A stretch of DNA of 37,648 nt from Tannerella sp. (GTDB lineage: Bacteria > Bacteroidota > Bacteroidia > Bacteroidales > Tannerellaceae), in NCBI GenBank assembly GCA_031278765.1, contig JAITJX010000139.1:1-37648 (forward strand). Reading direction: 5' to 3'. Both the position numbers and the translations under genes were made by a program. Under the pieces are notes generated by a model. That model saw nothing but the letters and a program-made list of their open reading frames with translations. It had not been told where the DNA came from and did not search any database. Position 1 is the stretch's first letter. Every line of letters starts with the position of its first letter. Below are positions 20,696 through 30,050 of this stretch, one piece after another.

Positions 20696-23053
20696 ATGAC
20701 AAACATTCGACACACAGTAATCCCGATAATAATAGCGGCCATACTGTCAGGCTCATGCAGCACGGAATATCGTATATACGTATCGTCCGAAGGTAACGAT
20801 CGTCATCCGGGAACGAAAGCGCAGCCGGTGGCAAGCGTCGGAAAAGCAATACAAACGGTACGTAGCGCCAAGCGCGGTAAGGCGACGATTGTTCTTAGGC
20901 AAGGCGTTCATTACCTTGAGGAGCCTGTAACGATTCTACCTTCCGATCCTGAAATACGCTTCACAGCCATGCGCGGAGAAAAAGCGACGGTCAGCGGCGC
21001 ACGCCTGCTGACAGATTTGCAGTGGAAACCCTGTAAGGGAAGGATCATGCAGACAAAAATAGAACAGGACGGCATCTTGTTTGACCGCTTGTATGTCAAC
21101 GGTCGGCAGCAGCCATCGGCGCGCTATCCCGATTTCGACGTCACTGCTTCGCACTACAACGGCGCTGCTCCCGACGCCATCGCTCCCCCAAGGGTACAGT
21201 CCTGGAAGAAACCTGCGGGAGGATACCTGCATGCCCTTCACCGTCACGAATGGGGAGGATACCATTGGCGGATCACCGGCAAGGAAGAAAACGGGGAGCT
21301 GCAACTCGAAGGCGGATACCAAAATAACCGCCTGATGGGAATGCATGACCGTTACCGCTTTGTGGAGAATATTTTTGAAGAACTCGATGCGTCAGGCGAA
21401 TGGTATTTTGATGCGACGGAAAAGATACTCTATTTTCTGCCGCCCGACTCCGTCGAACTCTCTGCGGCGCGGATAGAAACACCCCAACTCGAAGAATTGT
21501 TTGTATTACAGGGGAGTGAGGAAAATCCTGTAAAGCGCGCGGTTATCGAAAACCTGACCCTGACGCATACGCTACGCACTTTCATGAACACAAAAGAGCC
21601 TCTGCTGCGTAGCGACTGGACCATTTGCCGTCGTGGAGCCATACGTATTGATGGCGCCGAACATTGCTCCGTTCGCAACTGCCATATCGTGCAAACGGGT
21701 GGAAATGCCGTTTTCTTCAGCAATTACAACCACGACAACACCGTTTCCGGATGTCATATCGAACATGCAGGCGCTTCCGGCATCTGTTTTGTGGGCGATC
21801 CTGCTGCGGTGCGTTCTCCGGCGTTTGAATACCATGAATTTGTTAATATAAAAGACATGGACATGACCCAAGGGCCGGTTGGAAACAATTTTCCGACACA
21901 TTGCACCGTCTCCGACAACCTCATACACGACATCGGAGAAGTAGAAAAACAGACTGCCGGCGTACACATTTCCATGTCGCAAAATATTATCGTCTCCCAC
22001 AATACCATCTACCGCCTCCCGCGTGCAGGAATCAACATCGGCGACGGGACATGGGGAGGACATCTCATCGAACACAACGACGTATTCGACACCGTACTCG
22101 AAACCGGAGACCACGGCGCTTTCAACTCATGGGGACGCGACCGTTTCTGGCATCCCGACCGCAAGGTCATGGACAGCATCGTCAAACGTTATCCTCTGCT
22201 GCCCGTAGCCGACGCCATGCATACCACCAGCATCACGAACAACCGCTTCCGCTGTGATCACGGCTGGGACATCGACCTTGACGACGGGTCGTCCAACTAT
22301 TTTATTTCCAACAACGTCTGCCTCAACGGAGGTATCAAACTCCGCGAAGGATTCCGGCGAACGGTAGAAAACAATATCATCATCAACAACTCTTTTCACC
22401 CGCACGTGTGGTTTGCCGGCAACGGAGATGTTTTCAGGCGCAATATCGTGGCGGCACCCTATTTTCCCGTTAGAATCAACGACTGGGGCACAGAAACGGA
22501 CTGCAACCTTTTCCCCGACGAGGCATCGCTCAATAAAGCCCGCGCCAACGGGACAGACACACATTCCGCAGCAGGAGATCCTATGTTTGCTGACCCGGCA
22601 GCCGGAGATTACCGTACAGGAAAAAACTCGAAAGCCGCAACAGTCGGATTCATAAATTTTGACATGAAACGCTTCGGCGTCACGTCTCCCCGCCTGAAAA
22701 CCGTTGCCTGCCAACCATCCTTTCCGCAACTGATAAACCTTTCCACCGGTACGGACGAATCCGAAACGGTATTCATGGGAGTGCAGATGAAAAACGTTAC
22801 TACTTCCGGAGAACGTTCTGCCGCAGGACTTGCCCAAACGACAGGCGTATGGGTGTTGGAAGTGTTCCCTGAAAGCGAAATGGAAGGAGCGCTGCAAAAG
22901 AACGATGTGATCCTCTCCTTCGGCAACAGAAAGATCAATAACATCAGAGATTTGAAAGAAGCCCGCATGGCAACAGGAAAACGGTTTAAAATCGGTATCG
23001 TACGCCATCAAAAAGAACAAACCCTCACTGTCTCTCCGAAAGAAAAACAGTAA
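20696..23053 (+). CDS. Right-handed parallel beta-helix lipoprotein with C-terminal PDZ domain (probable carbohydrate-active protein)
   Basis: Lipoprotein signal ...AILSGSCS; EYRIYVSSEGNDRHPGTKAQPVASVGKAIQTVR; EWYFDATEKILYFLPPDSVEL; repeated beta-helix rungs; C-terminal VFMGVQMKNV...GVWVLEVFPESEMEGALQKNDVILSFGNRKINNIRDLKEAR = PDZ (about 22769-23038). Confidence 0.82.
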   Translation: MTNIRHTVIPIIIAAILSGSCSTEYRIYVSSEGNDRHPGTKAQPVASVGKAIQTVRSAKRGKATIVLRQGVHYLEEPVTILPSDPEIRFTAMRGEKATVSGARLLTDLQWKPCKGRIMQTKIEQDGILFDRLYVNGRQQPSARYPDFDVTASHYNGAAPDAIAPPRVQSWKKPAGGYLHALHRHEWGGYHWRITGKEENGELQLEGGYQNNRLMGMHDRYRFVENIFEELDASGEWYFDATEKILYFLPPDSVELSAARIETPQLEELFVLQGSEENPVKRAVIENLTLTHTLRTFMNTKEPLLRSDWTICRRGAIRIDGAEHCSVRNCHIVQTGGNAVFFSNYNHDNTVSGCHIEHAGASGICFVGDPAAVRSPAFEYHEFVNIKDMDMTQGPVGNNFPTHCTVSDNLIHDIGEVEKQTAGVHISMSQNIIVSHNTIYRLPRAGINIGDGTWGGHLIEHNDVFDTVLETGDHGAFNSWGRDRFWHPDRKVMDSIVKRYPLLPVADAMHTTSITNNRFRCDHGWDIDLDDGSSNYFISNNVCLNGGIKLREGFRRTVENNIIINNSFHPHVWFAGNGDVFRRNIVAAPYFPVRINDWGTETDCNLFPDEASLNKARANGTDTHSAAGDPMFADPAAGDYRTGKNSKAATVGFINFDMKRFGVTSPRLKTVACQPSFPQLINLSTGTDESETVFMGVQMKNVTTSGERSAAGLAQTTGVWVLEVFPESEMEGALQKNDVILSFGNRKINNIRDLKEARMATGKRFKIGIVRHQKEQTLTVSPKEKQ

Positions 23054-23258
23054 AAAAACAACAACGGAGAGGCGCGAAGGGTATTTGCGAGAAGGTACGA
23101 CGCTCCCGTCTTTCGCGCTTTCGCGCTTGTCCGCAAAATCATGCCGCGCGCAGTATAATTTGAATTGTGCCTAACAATAACTGTCGTTTGCCCATTATCA
23201 TTTTTTTATCAATATATTGTCTGTTCTTTTGCAATATGAATTATTTATTCGATTATAA

Positions 23259-25976
23259 ATGAAAAGAAGTATTGTTTTAATGGCAGGTATGGTTTGTCTG
23301 TTTGCGGTATACCATTTGTCGGCGCAAACAAGCGACAGCCTTCCTCTTAATTCCGTAAGGGAAGATTATTTCAGGAAGCCTGTGCTTGAGATCCTGCACG
23401 ACTTTGAAACCAAATATGGAATGACGCTCAAGTACGATTCCGCGCTGATAGATGGCTACAAATACGAGGGCGTGTTCTTTTATGCGCAGGTTACGGAGGC
23501 TTTCAAACAGATTATCGACGCGGTGAAAGGACTGTCGTATTATGTGGATGAAAATGGCGTTTATTGCGTGGTTCCGACCAAAAATATGCCGCGCAACCGT
23601 ACCGGACTGGAAAACAGACGCTACACGGGCGACGTCTCCAGGCGCAACCTGACCGTTACGGGACGAATCAAAGACCAGACCAACGGCGAATTTCTACCTT
23701 TTGCTACCGTTCAAGTCGAAGGCTCGCCGACGATTGCCACAACGACCAATACCGACGGTTATTTTACGCTGTATAACGTTCCGTCGGATACGGTTACTTT
23801 AGTCTTTAGATATTTAGGCTATGAAACACAATACTTTTACCTCTCGCCCGAAATCAATGTGCGGGACATTTTTGTCGAATTACAGCCTGCCTCCAATTTG
23901 CTTGACGAGATAGTCATTGCCCGCGAACGGGAGGATGTCCTGAAAATACCCGAACAGTCCATCGGCATTATCCAGACTACGGCTGCGAAAATCGCCGACT
24001 TGCCCGCGCTGGGCGAAAAAGACTTGTTTCGCACCTTTCAGTTGATGCCCGGCATTTCGGCCGCCAACGAATCGTCGGCGGGAATGTACGTACGGGGCGG
24101 CACGCCGGACCAGAATTTAGTCCTTTATGACGATTTCACGATTTATCACCAGGAACATCTGATGGGCGTTTTCAGCGCCTTCAATACGAATGCCGTCAAA
24201 GACGTACAGTTACACAAAGGCGGTTTCGATGCCAAATACGGCGGACGGCTGTCGAGCGTCATGGAAATTGTCGGAAAAACGGGAAACGACAAATCGTTCA
24301 ATACCGGAGGCGACGTCGGATTTCTTGGCTTTAATGCCTTCGCAGAAATACCTTTCAGGGACGAAAAAGGCTCGTTCTTCGTGGCCGGAAGGCGTTCGTT
24401 TCAGAGTTTCATGTATGACAAATTTACCGATGTATATTCCGAAAACCAACAAACAACAGGAGGAGGCCCGGGCGGACGCTTCAACCAGCGCAACCAACAA
24501 AAACCTCAGTCGTATTTTTACGATCTCAATGCCAAACTGACTTACAATCCGACGAAGCGCGACATCGTTTCACTCAGTTTTTTCAACGGCGAAGACGTGC
24601 TCGACAATTCCCGTGAAAGTTTCGGCAGTTCGTTCATGAGCGGAAGCCTTACCGACAAAACCAACTGGGGCAACGTCGGCAGTAGCATGAAATGGTCACG
24701 CAACTGGAACAACAAGTTTTATTCTAACCTCCTGGCCTCTTTCTCAAAATACTACAGCTTGCGTGACCGTCGAAACAATACGACGACTTCGAGCAGTAGC
24801 ATTACAACCGGCAATACGGCCGTGATGTTTGACCAAAATACCGGCGAACGCAACAACCTGTGGGATTATTCACTGAAATTTGATAACGAATATAAATTCA
24901 ACGGCAAAAACAAACTCGAATTCGGACTCAATCACTCCACTTACCGGATTGATTACCGCTATACGCAAAACGATTCTTCAAACATTTTGGATATGCAAAA
25001 CAAAGGCAACCTGTTCGCGGTATACGTTCAAGACCGCTTGACTTTGGGCGAAAGATGGACCGTTGTACCCGGCTTCAGACTGTCGTTCTATGATGTTACT
25101 TCACGCGCATATCCCGAACCGCGTTTTCAGACGTTTTACAAAATAAGCAAGCAATTGCGTCTAAAGGCTTCTACGGGATATTATTACCAGTTTGTCAACC
25201 GCATCGTACGCGAAGATATTTCCGCCGGAAGCCGCGACATCTGGCTACTCTCCGACGACGAAGGCATTCCCGTAAGCAGTGCAACGCACGTTGTTATCGG
25301 AGGCAGCTACGACTCAAAAAACTTCCTCTTCGACGTCGAAGCCTATTACAAACGCCTCTACAACCTGAGCGAATACACGTTGCGTTTCATCCGCACGTTT
25401 ATCGACAATTCCGCTTATCAGGAATTTTTCTACAACGGAGAGGGCTATTCGCGCGGCATAGATTTTCTTGTTCAAAAGAAATACGGCAAACTGACCGGCT
25501 GGATGGGCTACACGCTGGGCGAAACGCGCTATCGTTTTCCGGTTTATGGCGACGGATATTTTGCAGCCAATCAAGACGTGACGCACGAGTTTAAAACCGT
25601 CCTGACGTATAAACCCGTCCGCGACCTGACCGTTTCGGCTACATGGATTTACGCCACTGGCAAACCGTTTACCGAACCCATCGGAGGATACAAACTCAAT
25701 ACTCCCAATGGCGGCGAGATGAATTTCATCGTAGTGGACAAGAAAAACAACGCCCGTTATCCCGATTATCACCGGCTGGATTTACTGGCGAAATATGATT
25801 TATCGTTCATCAAGGCCGTGAAATCGAGCCTTAGCATTTCGCTCTTCAACGTCTACGACCGCGCCAACGTCTGGTACAATGAATATAGCTACGACGAAGC
25901 TGTCGGTATCACCGAAACCAATATCAATCTGCTGGGATTTACCCCGAATGTCACGTTGAGTATTCAGTTGAAATAA
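23259..25976 (+). CDS. TonB-dependent receptor with STN-like and CarboxypepD_reg-like N-terminal domains
   Basis: Signal MKRSIVLMAGMVCLFAVYHLSAQ; LTVTGRIKDQTNGEFLPFATVQVEGSPTIATTTNTDGYFTLYNVPSD; plug LPALGEKDLFRTFQLMPGISAANESSAGMYVRGGTPDQNLVLYDD; beta-barrel C-terminus. Confidence 0.92.
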   Translation: MKRSIVLMAGMVCLFAVYHLSAQTSDSLPLNSVREDYFRKPVLEILHDFETKYGMTLKYDSALIDGYKYEGVFFYAQVTEAFKQIIDAVKGLSYYVDENGVYCVVPTKNMPRNRTGLENRRYTGDVSRRNLTVTGRIKDQTNGEFLPFATVQVEGSPTIATTTNTDGYFTLYNVPSDTVTLVFRYLGYETQYFYLSPEINVRDIFVELQPASNLLDEIVIAREREDVLKIPEQSIGIIQTTAAKIADLPALGEKDLFRTFQLMPGISAANESSAGMYVRGGTPDQNLVLYDDFTIYHQEHLMGVFSAFNTNAVKDVQLHKGGFDAKYGGRLSSVMEIVGKTGNDKSFNTGGDVGFLGFNAFAEIPFRDEKGSFFVAGRRSFQSFMYDKFTDVYSENQQTTGGGPGGRFNQRNQQKPQSYFYDLNAKLTYNPTKRDIVSLSFFNGEDVLDNSRESFGSSFMSGSLTDKTNWGNVGSSMKWSRNWNNKFYSNLLASFSKYYSLRDRRNNTTTSSSSITTGNTAVMFDQNTGERNNLWDYSLKFDNEYKFNGKNKLEFGLNHSTYRIDYRYTQNDSSNILDMQNKGNLFAVYVQDRLTLGERWTVVPGFRLSFYDVTSRAYPEPRFQTFYKISKQLRLKASTGYYYQFVNRIVREDISAGSRDIWLLSDDEGIPVSSATHVVIGGSYDSKNFLFDVEAYYKRLYNLSEYTLRFIRTFIDNSAYQEFFYNGEGYSRGIDFLVQKKYGKLTGWMGYTLGETRYRFPVYGDGYFAANQDVTHEFKTVLTYKPVRDLTVSATWIYATGKPFTEPIGGYKLNTPNGGEMNFIVVDKKNNARYPDYHRLDLLAKYDLSFIKAVKSSLSISLFNVYDRANVWYNEYSYDEAVGITETNINLLGFTPNVTLSIQLK

Positions 25977-25991
25977 TTAAAAATATAACTC

Positions 25992-26789
25992 ATGAATAAG
26001 GCAAAATTATTTATTCTTCACTGCTGGCTGCTCTTTTTCTTCTCTTCCTGCGGCGAATCGCTTATGGACAGCGCTGTGAATACCGGTATGCCGGTGGTTG
26101 AAAGTTATTTGCTGGAAGGCGCGAACGCCATGACTGTTAAATTATACGGCATGGAAGTGTATTTAAAGGACGACTATGAACTCTCACAGCCCGTCGAAGG
26201 ATTAAATTTGAAAATTAACACAATGGAAATGCAAGAAACCGACGCAGGAACCTACGTCCTGAATCTCGGCAAAGATACCATACGCGGATTGCAGGATTAC
26301 AGTCTGTCGTTCGAATATCTCGGAAATACGGTATCCGCTTCCACATCCATTCCGCAACCCGTTACAAACTTGTGTGTCGAACCTGCATACATTACGCGCG
26401 ACGCCTCATACTGGTATTACTTTGATACAGCAGATACCATCGAAATCAAACTGACATGGGATGACCCCGACCTCGATTATTACCAGATCTATATCGAAAG
26501 TCCGGCTACGACGGATATGCCGATGATAGGCGGAGACATGCAATTCCGCCGCCGGATGATGCAACCCTTCAAAGGAGGCAGCTACACGACGACTTCGCGC
26601 GAGTTTCGGGCCGCAGGCCTTTATTCGATTTACGTCTACCGCGTCAACAAAGACTACGTTGACCTCTACGAACGGACCGCCTCGACAGACCTGGCCAATC
26701 CCCCAAGCGCCATCCAGAATGCATTCGGCATTTTTACGGCGATGAGTATAGCCAAAACAACATTTCAGGTCATCGAAACGGAAGAATGA
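25992..26789 (+). CDS. DUF4249-like lipoprotein, partner of the TonB-dependent receptor
   Basis: Lipobox FFFSSCGES; MPVVESYLLEGANAMTVKLYGMEVYLKDDYELSQPVEGLNLKI resembles DUF4249; 15 bp after the receptor gene. Confidence 0.7.
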   Translation: MNKAKLFILHCWLLFFFSSCGESLMDSAVNTGMPVVESYLLEGANAMTVKLYGMEVYLKDDYELSQPVEGLNLKINTMEMQETDAGTYVLNLGKDTIRGLQDYSLSFEYLGNTVSASTSIPQPVTNLCVEPAYITRDASYWYYFDTADTIEIKLTWDDPDLDYYQIYIESPATTDMPMIGGDMQFRRRMMQPFKGGSYTTTSREFRAAGLYSIYVYRVNKDYVDLYERTASTDLANPPSAIQNAFGIFTAMSIAKTTFQVIETEE

Positions 26790-26932
26790 TGACACAAAAA
26801 ATTATGAACAATTCATATCTTGCAAGGAAGAACGAACCAGGCAACCAGGGAAAACACAGGATTCCGGAGTTGCAACGACGAAAGGACAAAGACAGTAGAA
26901 CTTAATTTTTTTAATAATATAAAGATATAAAG

Positions 26933-29512
26933 ATGGAAAAGAAAAATATATATTTCGTAAAAAGAATATTTTGCGTCATTGGCATCGCGGCATATTCGCT
27001 GCTGTCTTCGACGTGCAACCCGGACGCCGTGACGGAAGAAATACCCCATACGTACAATATCAGCGGCACAGTCATAAAATCGGACGGAGGAGCGGCTTCC
27101 GGCGCATCGATCATGCTCGTGAAAACCTCCGATAACAGCGATGCCGGACAGGCGCCGGCCAACGCCTCAGGAGAATACATCATTACAGGCGTCGCTGCAG
27201 GAAACTACAAAATCACGGCCACGCTCGACGGCTACGAAACAAGTGCGCTCGACGTGCTCACCATCGTCGATTCCGACCTGACGGGAAAAGATATCGTACT
27301 TCAAAAAATCACGCTCCCGACATATTCCGTCAGCGGCGGCGTCTCCAAACCCGACGGCAGTCCAGCAGCGGGCGCTTCCGTCGAAATCCGGAAAGCAAAC
27401 GACAATACCAATGTCGGACCGCCGGTAACAACCGACGCTTCAGGCGCATACTCCGCCGATAATATTCCCGCAGGCACATACAATATCATCATCGCCCTCG
27501 AAGGCTATGAAACAGGAGTACTTGCCGACGTAACCGTAGATAACGCTAACCTTACAAATCAAAATATTATGTTACAAACCATAACGATAAGCGCAAACGC
27601 TATAGCTATCGTTTATTCGGGAAATGATGCAACCATTAGTAATCTTCCTTTCGACGGCAGCGTGACCGCAACCAAAAGCGGCGCAGATGTCACGGTTGCA
27701 TCATCTTCTCCCGAACTTGTAGAATTTTACGTTTCCGGCTCAACATCCGGCGGCTCGCTCAAAATACAGAACAATGCGACCGCGCCTAACACCATCCGCC
27801 TGACGCTGAACAGCGCAGTCATCTCTTCTACATCGAAACTTCCACCCATACAGATCACCAAAAACGAAGGCCTGACCATCGTCGAACTGAAAGGCGCCAG
27901 CGCCCTGTCCGACAATTTGTCCAACGAAGAAAACGCAACGCTGATAAGCAAAAGCGGCTCGATCGAATTTGAAGGACACGGCAAACTCGCCATCGTCGGC
28001 GCAGCAAAACATGCCGTGGCAAGCAGCAAAAAGAGCATCGCCATACGTAGCGGCGACATCACCGTCACATCGGCCGCTTCCGACGGACTACATGCGGAAG
28101 CCGGATTCCTCCAGTCAGGCGGTTCGCTGGACATCAACGCTTCGGGCGACGGCATCGACGCCGGTGCGGGAACAGCCGAAATCACAGGCGGAAACATCCG
28201 AATCACATCCTCAACCGACGACACGAAAGGCCTCAAAGCCGATGCGGGAATAACCGTCAACGGAGGAATCATCGCCATGAATATCTCAGGCGCACAATCG
28301 AAAGGAATAAGCAGCAAAACCGAGATTGCTATACACGGCGGCGATATATCCGTCGTCACCTTTGGCGCTACGACGCTCCAAGCGACCGAAAACGGCTACG
28401 ATCCGTCGTATTGCACGGCTATAAAATGCGACGCCAACGTAACTCTCACCGGCGGAACAGTTCAAATCGAAAGCCGCGCAACCTCCGACGGCGGCAAAGG
28501 CATCTCGGCCGACGGCGATATATCCATCCATGGCGGAACGCTCCGTATCACCACCGCAGGCGACGGCAAAAACTACACCGCCGCAAACGGCTCGCCCGAT
28601 TCCTATACGGCAGCCTGCATAAAAAGCAACCGAAACATCACGCTGCTGGGCGGAAACATCACTTGCCACAGCACAGGAACAGGTGGCAAATGCATCTCGG
28701 CCGACGGGACAATCAACATCGGACATTCGGGCGCAAACAATGCCGACCTCACGCTCAACGTCGGTACATCAGGAGAACGGTTTTATGTATCGGGATCTAT
28801 AGGCGGAGGCGGACGCCCCGGCGGTTTCGGCGACAACGGCACGGATTACGCCAACCCTAAAGCCATCAAATGCGAAGGCAACATGACCATCAACAGCGGA
28901 ACACTCTTTATCAACTGCACACAAAAAACCGCAGGCGGCGAAGGTCTTGAAAGCAACGGCTTGCTCACCATCAATGGCGGAAACATCGACATCCATACCT
29001 TCGACGACTGCATCAATGGCGGAACGGGAATTGTTATCAACGGTGGAAACATCTTCTGCGCCGCATCAGGACAGGACGCTATAGACAGCAACGGAGCACT
29101 CACGATTAACGGCGGACTGAGCATCGCCAACGGCGTCCATGGCGACGGTGAAGCCTTCGATGCCGAACGCAATTTTCAGGTCAACGGCGGAATCATCGTC
29201 GGTACGCACGGCGGAGGCATGGCAACGACAAATCCCGCCGGACAACAGCGTTCCGTTCGCATCCAAGACGCTGCAGGCAGTGCTATCGGTATCAAAAACG
29301 CTGCCGAAGAAACATTGCTGCTCTTTAATATCCCCATCATCGCAGGCACAACCGCAGGCGCTAACGTAACGGTTATCTTCTCCGATCCACGACTTGTAAG
29401 CGGATCATACACGCTGCTCTCCGGTGGAAACATCAGCGGCGGGACAACGGTCAATGGCTACAACACCGGCGGAAAATATTCGGGCGGAGCCTCAAAGAAA
29501 TTCAGTCTGTAA
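26933..29512 (+). CDS. Secreted protein: two CarboxypepD_reg-like domains plus Cthe_2159/DUF4353-like carbohydrate-binding beta-helix
   Basis: Lipoprotein-like signal (LLSSTCNP); residues 41-130 and 131-220 are paralogous; remainder is repeated ITINGG-x-IxI/ DGIDA-type rungs, SGERFYVSGSIGGGGRPGGFGDNG, AIKCEGNMTINSGTLFINCTQKTAGGEGLESNGLLTINGGNIDIHTFDDCING. Confidence 0.8.
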   Translation: MEKKNIYFVKRIFCVIGIAAYSLLSSTCNPDAVTEEIPHTYNISGTVIKSDGGAASGASIMLVKTSDNSDAGQAPANASGEYIITGVAAGNYKITATLDGYETSALDVLTIVDSDLTGKDIVLQKITLPTYSVSGGVSKPDGSPAAGASVEIRKANDNTNVGPPVTTDASGAYSADNIPAGTYNIIIALEGYETGVLADVTVDNANLTNQNIMLQTITISANAIAIVYSGNDATISNLPFDGSVTATKSGADVTVASSSPELVEFYVSGSTSGGSLKIQNNATAPNTIRLTLNSAVISSTSKLPPIQITKNEGLTIVELKGASALSDNLSNEENATLISKSGSIEFEGHGKLAIVGAAKHAVASSKKSIAIRSGDITVTSAASDGLHAEAGFLQSGGSLDINASGDGIDAGAGTAEITGGNIRITSSTDDTKGLKADAGITVNGGIIAMNISGAQSKGISSKTEIAIHGGDISVVTFGATTLQATENGYDPSYCTAIKCDANVTLTGGTVQIESRATSDGGKGISADGDISIHGGTLRITTAGDGKNYTAANGSPDSYTAACIKSNRNITLLGGNITCHSTGTGGKCISADGTINIGHSGANNADLTLNVGTSGERFYVSGSIGGGGRPGGFGDNGTDYANPKAIKCEGNMTINSGTLFINCTQKTAGGEGLESNGLLTINGGNIDIHTFDDCINGGTGIVINGGNIFCAASGQDAIDSNGALTINGGLSIANGVHGDGEAFDAERNFQVNGGIIVGTHGGGMATTNPAGQQRSVRIQDAAGSAIGIKNAAEETLLLFNIPIIAGTTAGANVTVIFSDPRLVSGSYTLLSGGNISGGTTVNGYNTGGKYSGGASKKFSL
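27053..27592 (+). repeat. Tandem duplication of a 90-residue CarboxypepD_reg-like domain
   Basis: YNISGTVIKSDGGAASGASIMLVKTSDNSDAGQ...GNYKITATLDGYETSALDVL vs YSVSGGVSKPDGSPAAGASVEIRKANDNTNVGP...GTYNIIIALEGYETGVLADV. Confidence 0.85.
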
Positions 29513-29670
29513 ACAAGACACGCACATATAGTCCCCTCCAAACACCGGAGGCATGACCCGCAAATGTCTCAAAATGCATCTGTGACCTGTTCACAAGCTA
29601 TGCCGCCAGCGTAATCATACATTCTCTGAAAGTCTTCCCGAGGTACGGGCAGAAAAATGACACAGTAATT

Positions 29671-29753
29671 CTTTTCCCCACAGTCTTTGGAGAATAATCC
29701 CGGTAATCATGCTTTTCTCCCAAAGTCTGTGGAGGATAATTCCTGTAAACCTG
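29671..29753. repeat. Two imperfect tandem repeats of about 41-42 bp
   Basis: cttttccccacagtctttggagaataatcccggtaatcatg followed by cttttctcccaaagtctgtggaggataattcctgtaaacctg. Confidence 0.7.
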
Positions 29754-29850
29754 AGTTCGGGATAAGAAAAATAGAAAAAAAGAGGCAAGCATTCCATAAT
29801 TTTATTATCTTTGTATTTGATAATCAATAAAATAATAAATACAGTATGAG

Positions 29851-29902
29851 CATGCCTCGACGACGTGTTGCGTCATGCCTTGACGACGGGCGTCGTCAAG
29901 GC
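29851..29902. repeat. Short direct repeat (catgcct[c/t]gacgacg, 23-bp period) ending in an 11-bp perfect inverted repeat
   Basis: catgcctcgacgacg 29851-29865, catgccttgacgacg 29874-29888; gccttgacgac-gggc-gtcgtcaaggc 29877-29902. Confidence 0.75.
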
Positions 29903-29963
29903 CGATGGCTGCAAGGATTATTCACGCTCAATGCCGACGAGGTAAAGTTTTTCATTGCACCCG

Positions 29964-29995
29964 TTTGGAAATCGAAAAGTTTTCATGTAATTTTG
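29964..29995 (+). promoter_or_regulatory. Bacteroidetes promoter TTTG-N20-TAATTTTG upstream of valS
   Basis: TTTG 29964-29967; TAATTTTG 29988-29995; valS starts at 30051. Confidence 0.7.
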
Positions 29996-30050
29996 CAGAC
30001 TGTTTACAGGAAAATGTAATTCACAATTTAAGTATATAAATTATAAAAAA

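Noticed and set aside
22127-23020. 297-aa minus-strand ORF
   Set aside because: Fully antisense to the well-supported beta-helix-PDZ gene; composition is a shadow of GC-rich codon usage and no recognisable domain is present.
23072-23126. gcgcgaa...tttcgcgctttcgcgc inverted/direct repeats between beta-helix and TonB receptor genes
   Set aside because: Possible hairpin, but no clear T-tract or consistent stem, so a terminator call was not supported.
27727-28726. Several long minus-strand ORFs (210 aa, 146 aa, 90 aa)
   Set aside because: Antisense shadows of the repetitive GC-rich beta-helix gene; repetitive low-complexity translations.
29598-29827. Two 64-70-aa minus-strand ORFs over the tandem repeat
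   Set aside because: Both frames are open over the same repeats and neither gives a recognisable protein; treated as a repeat rather than a gene.
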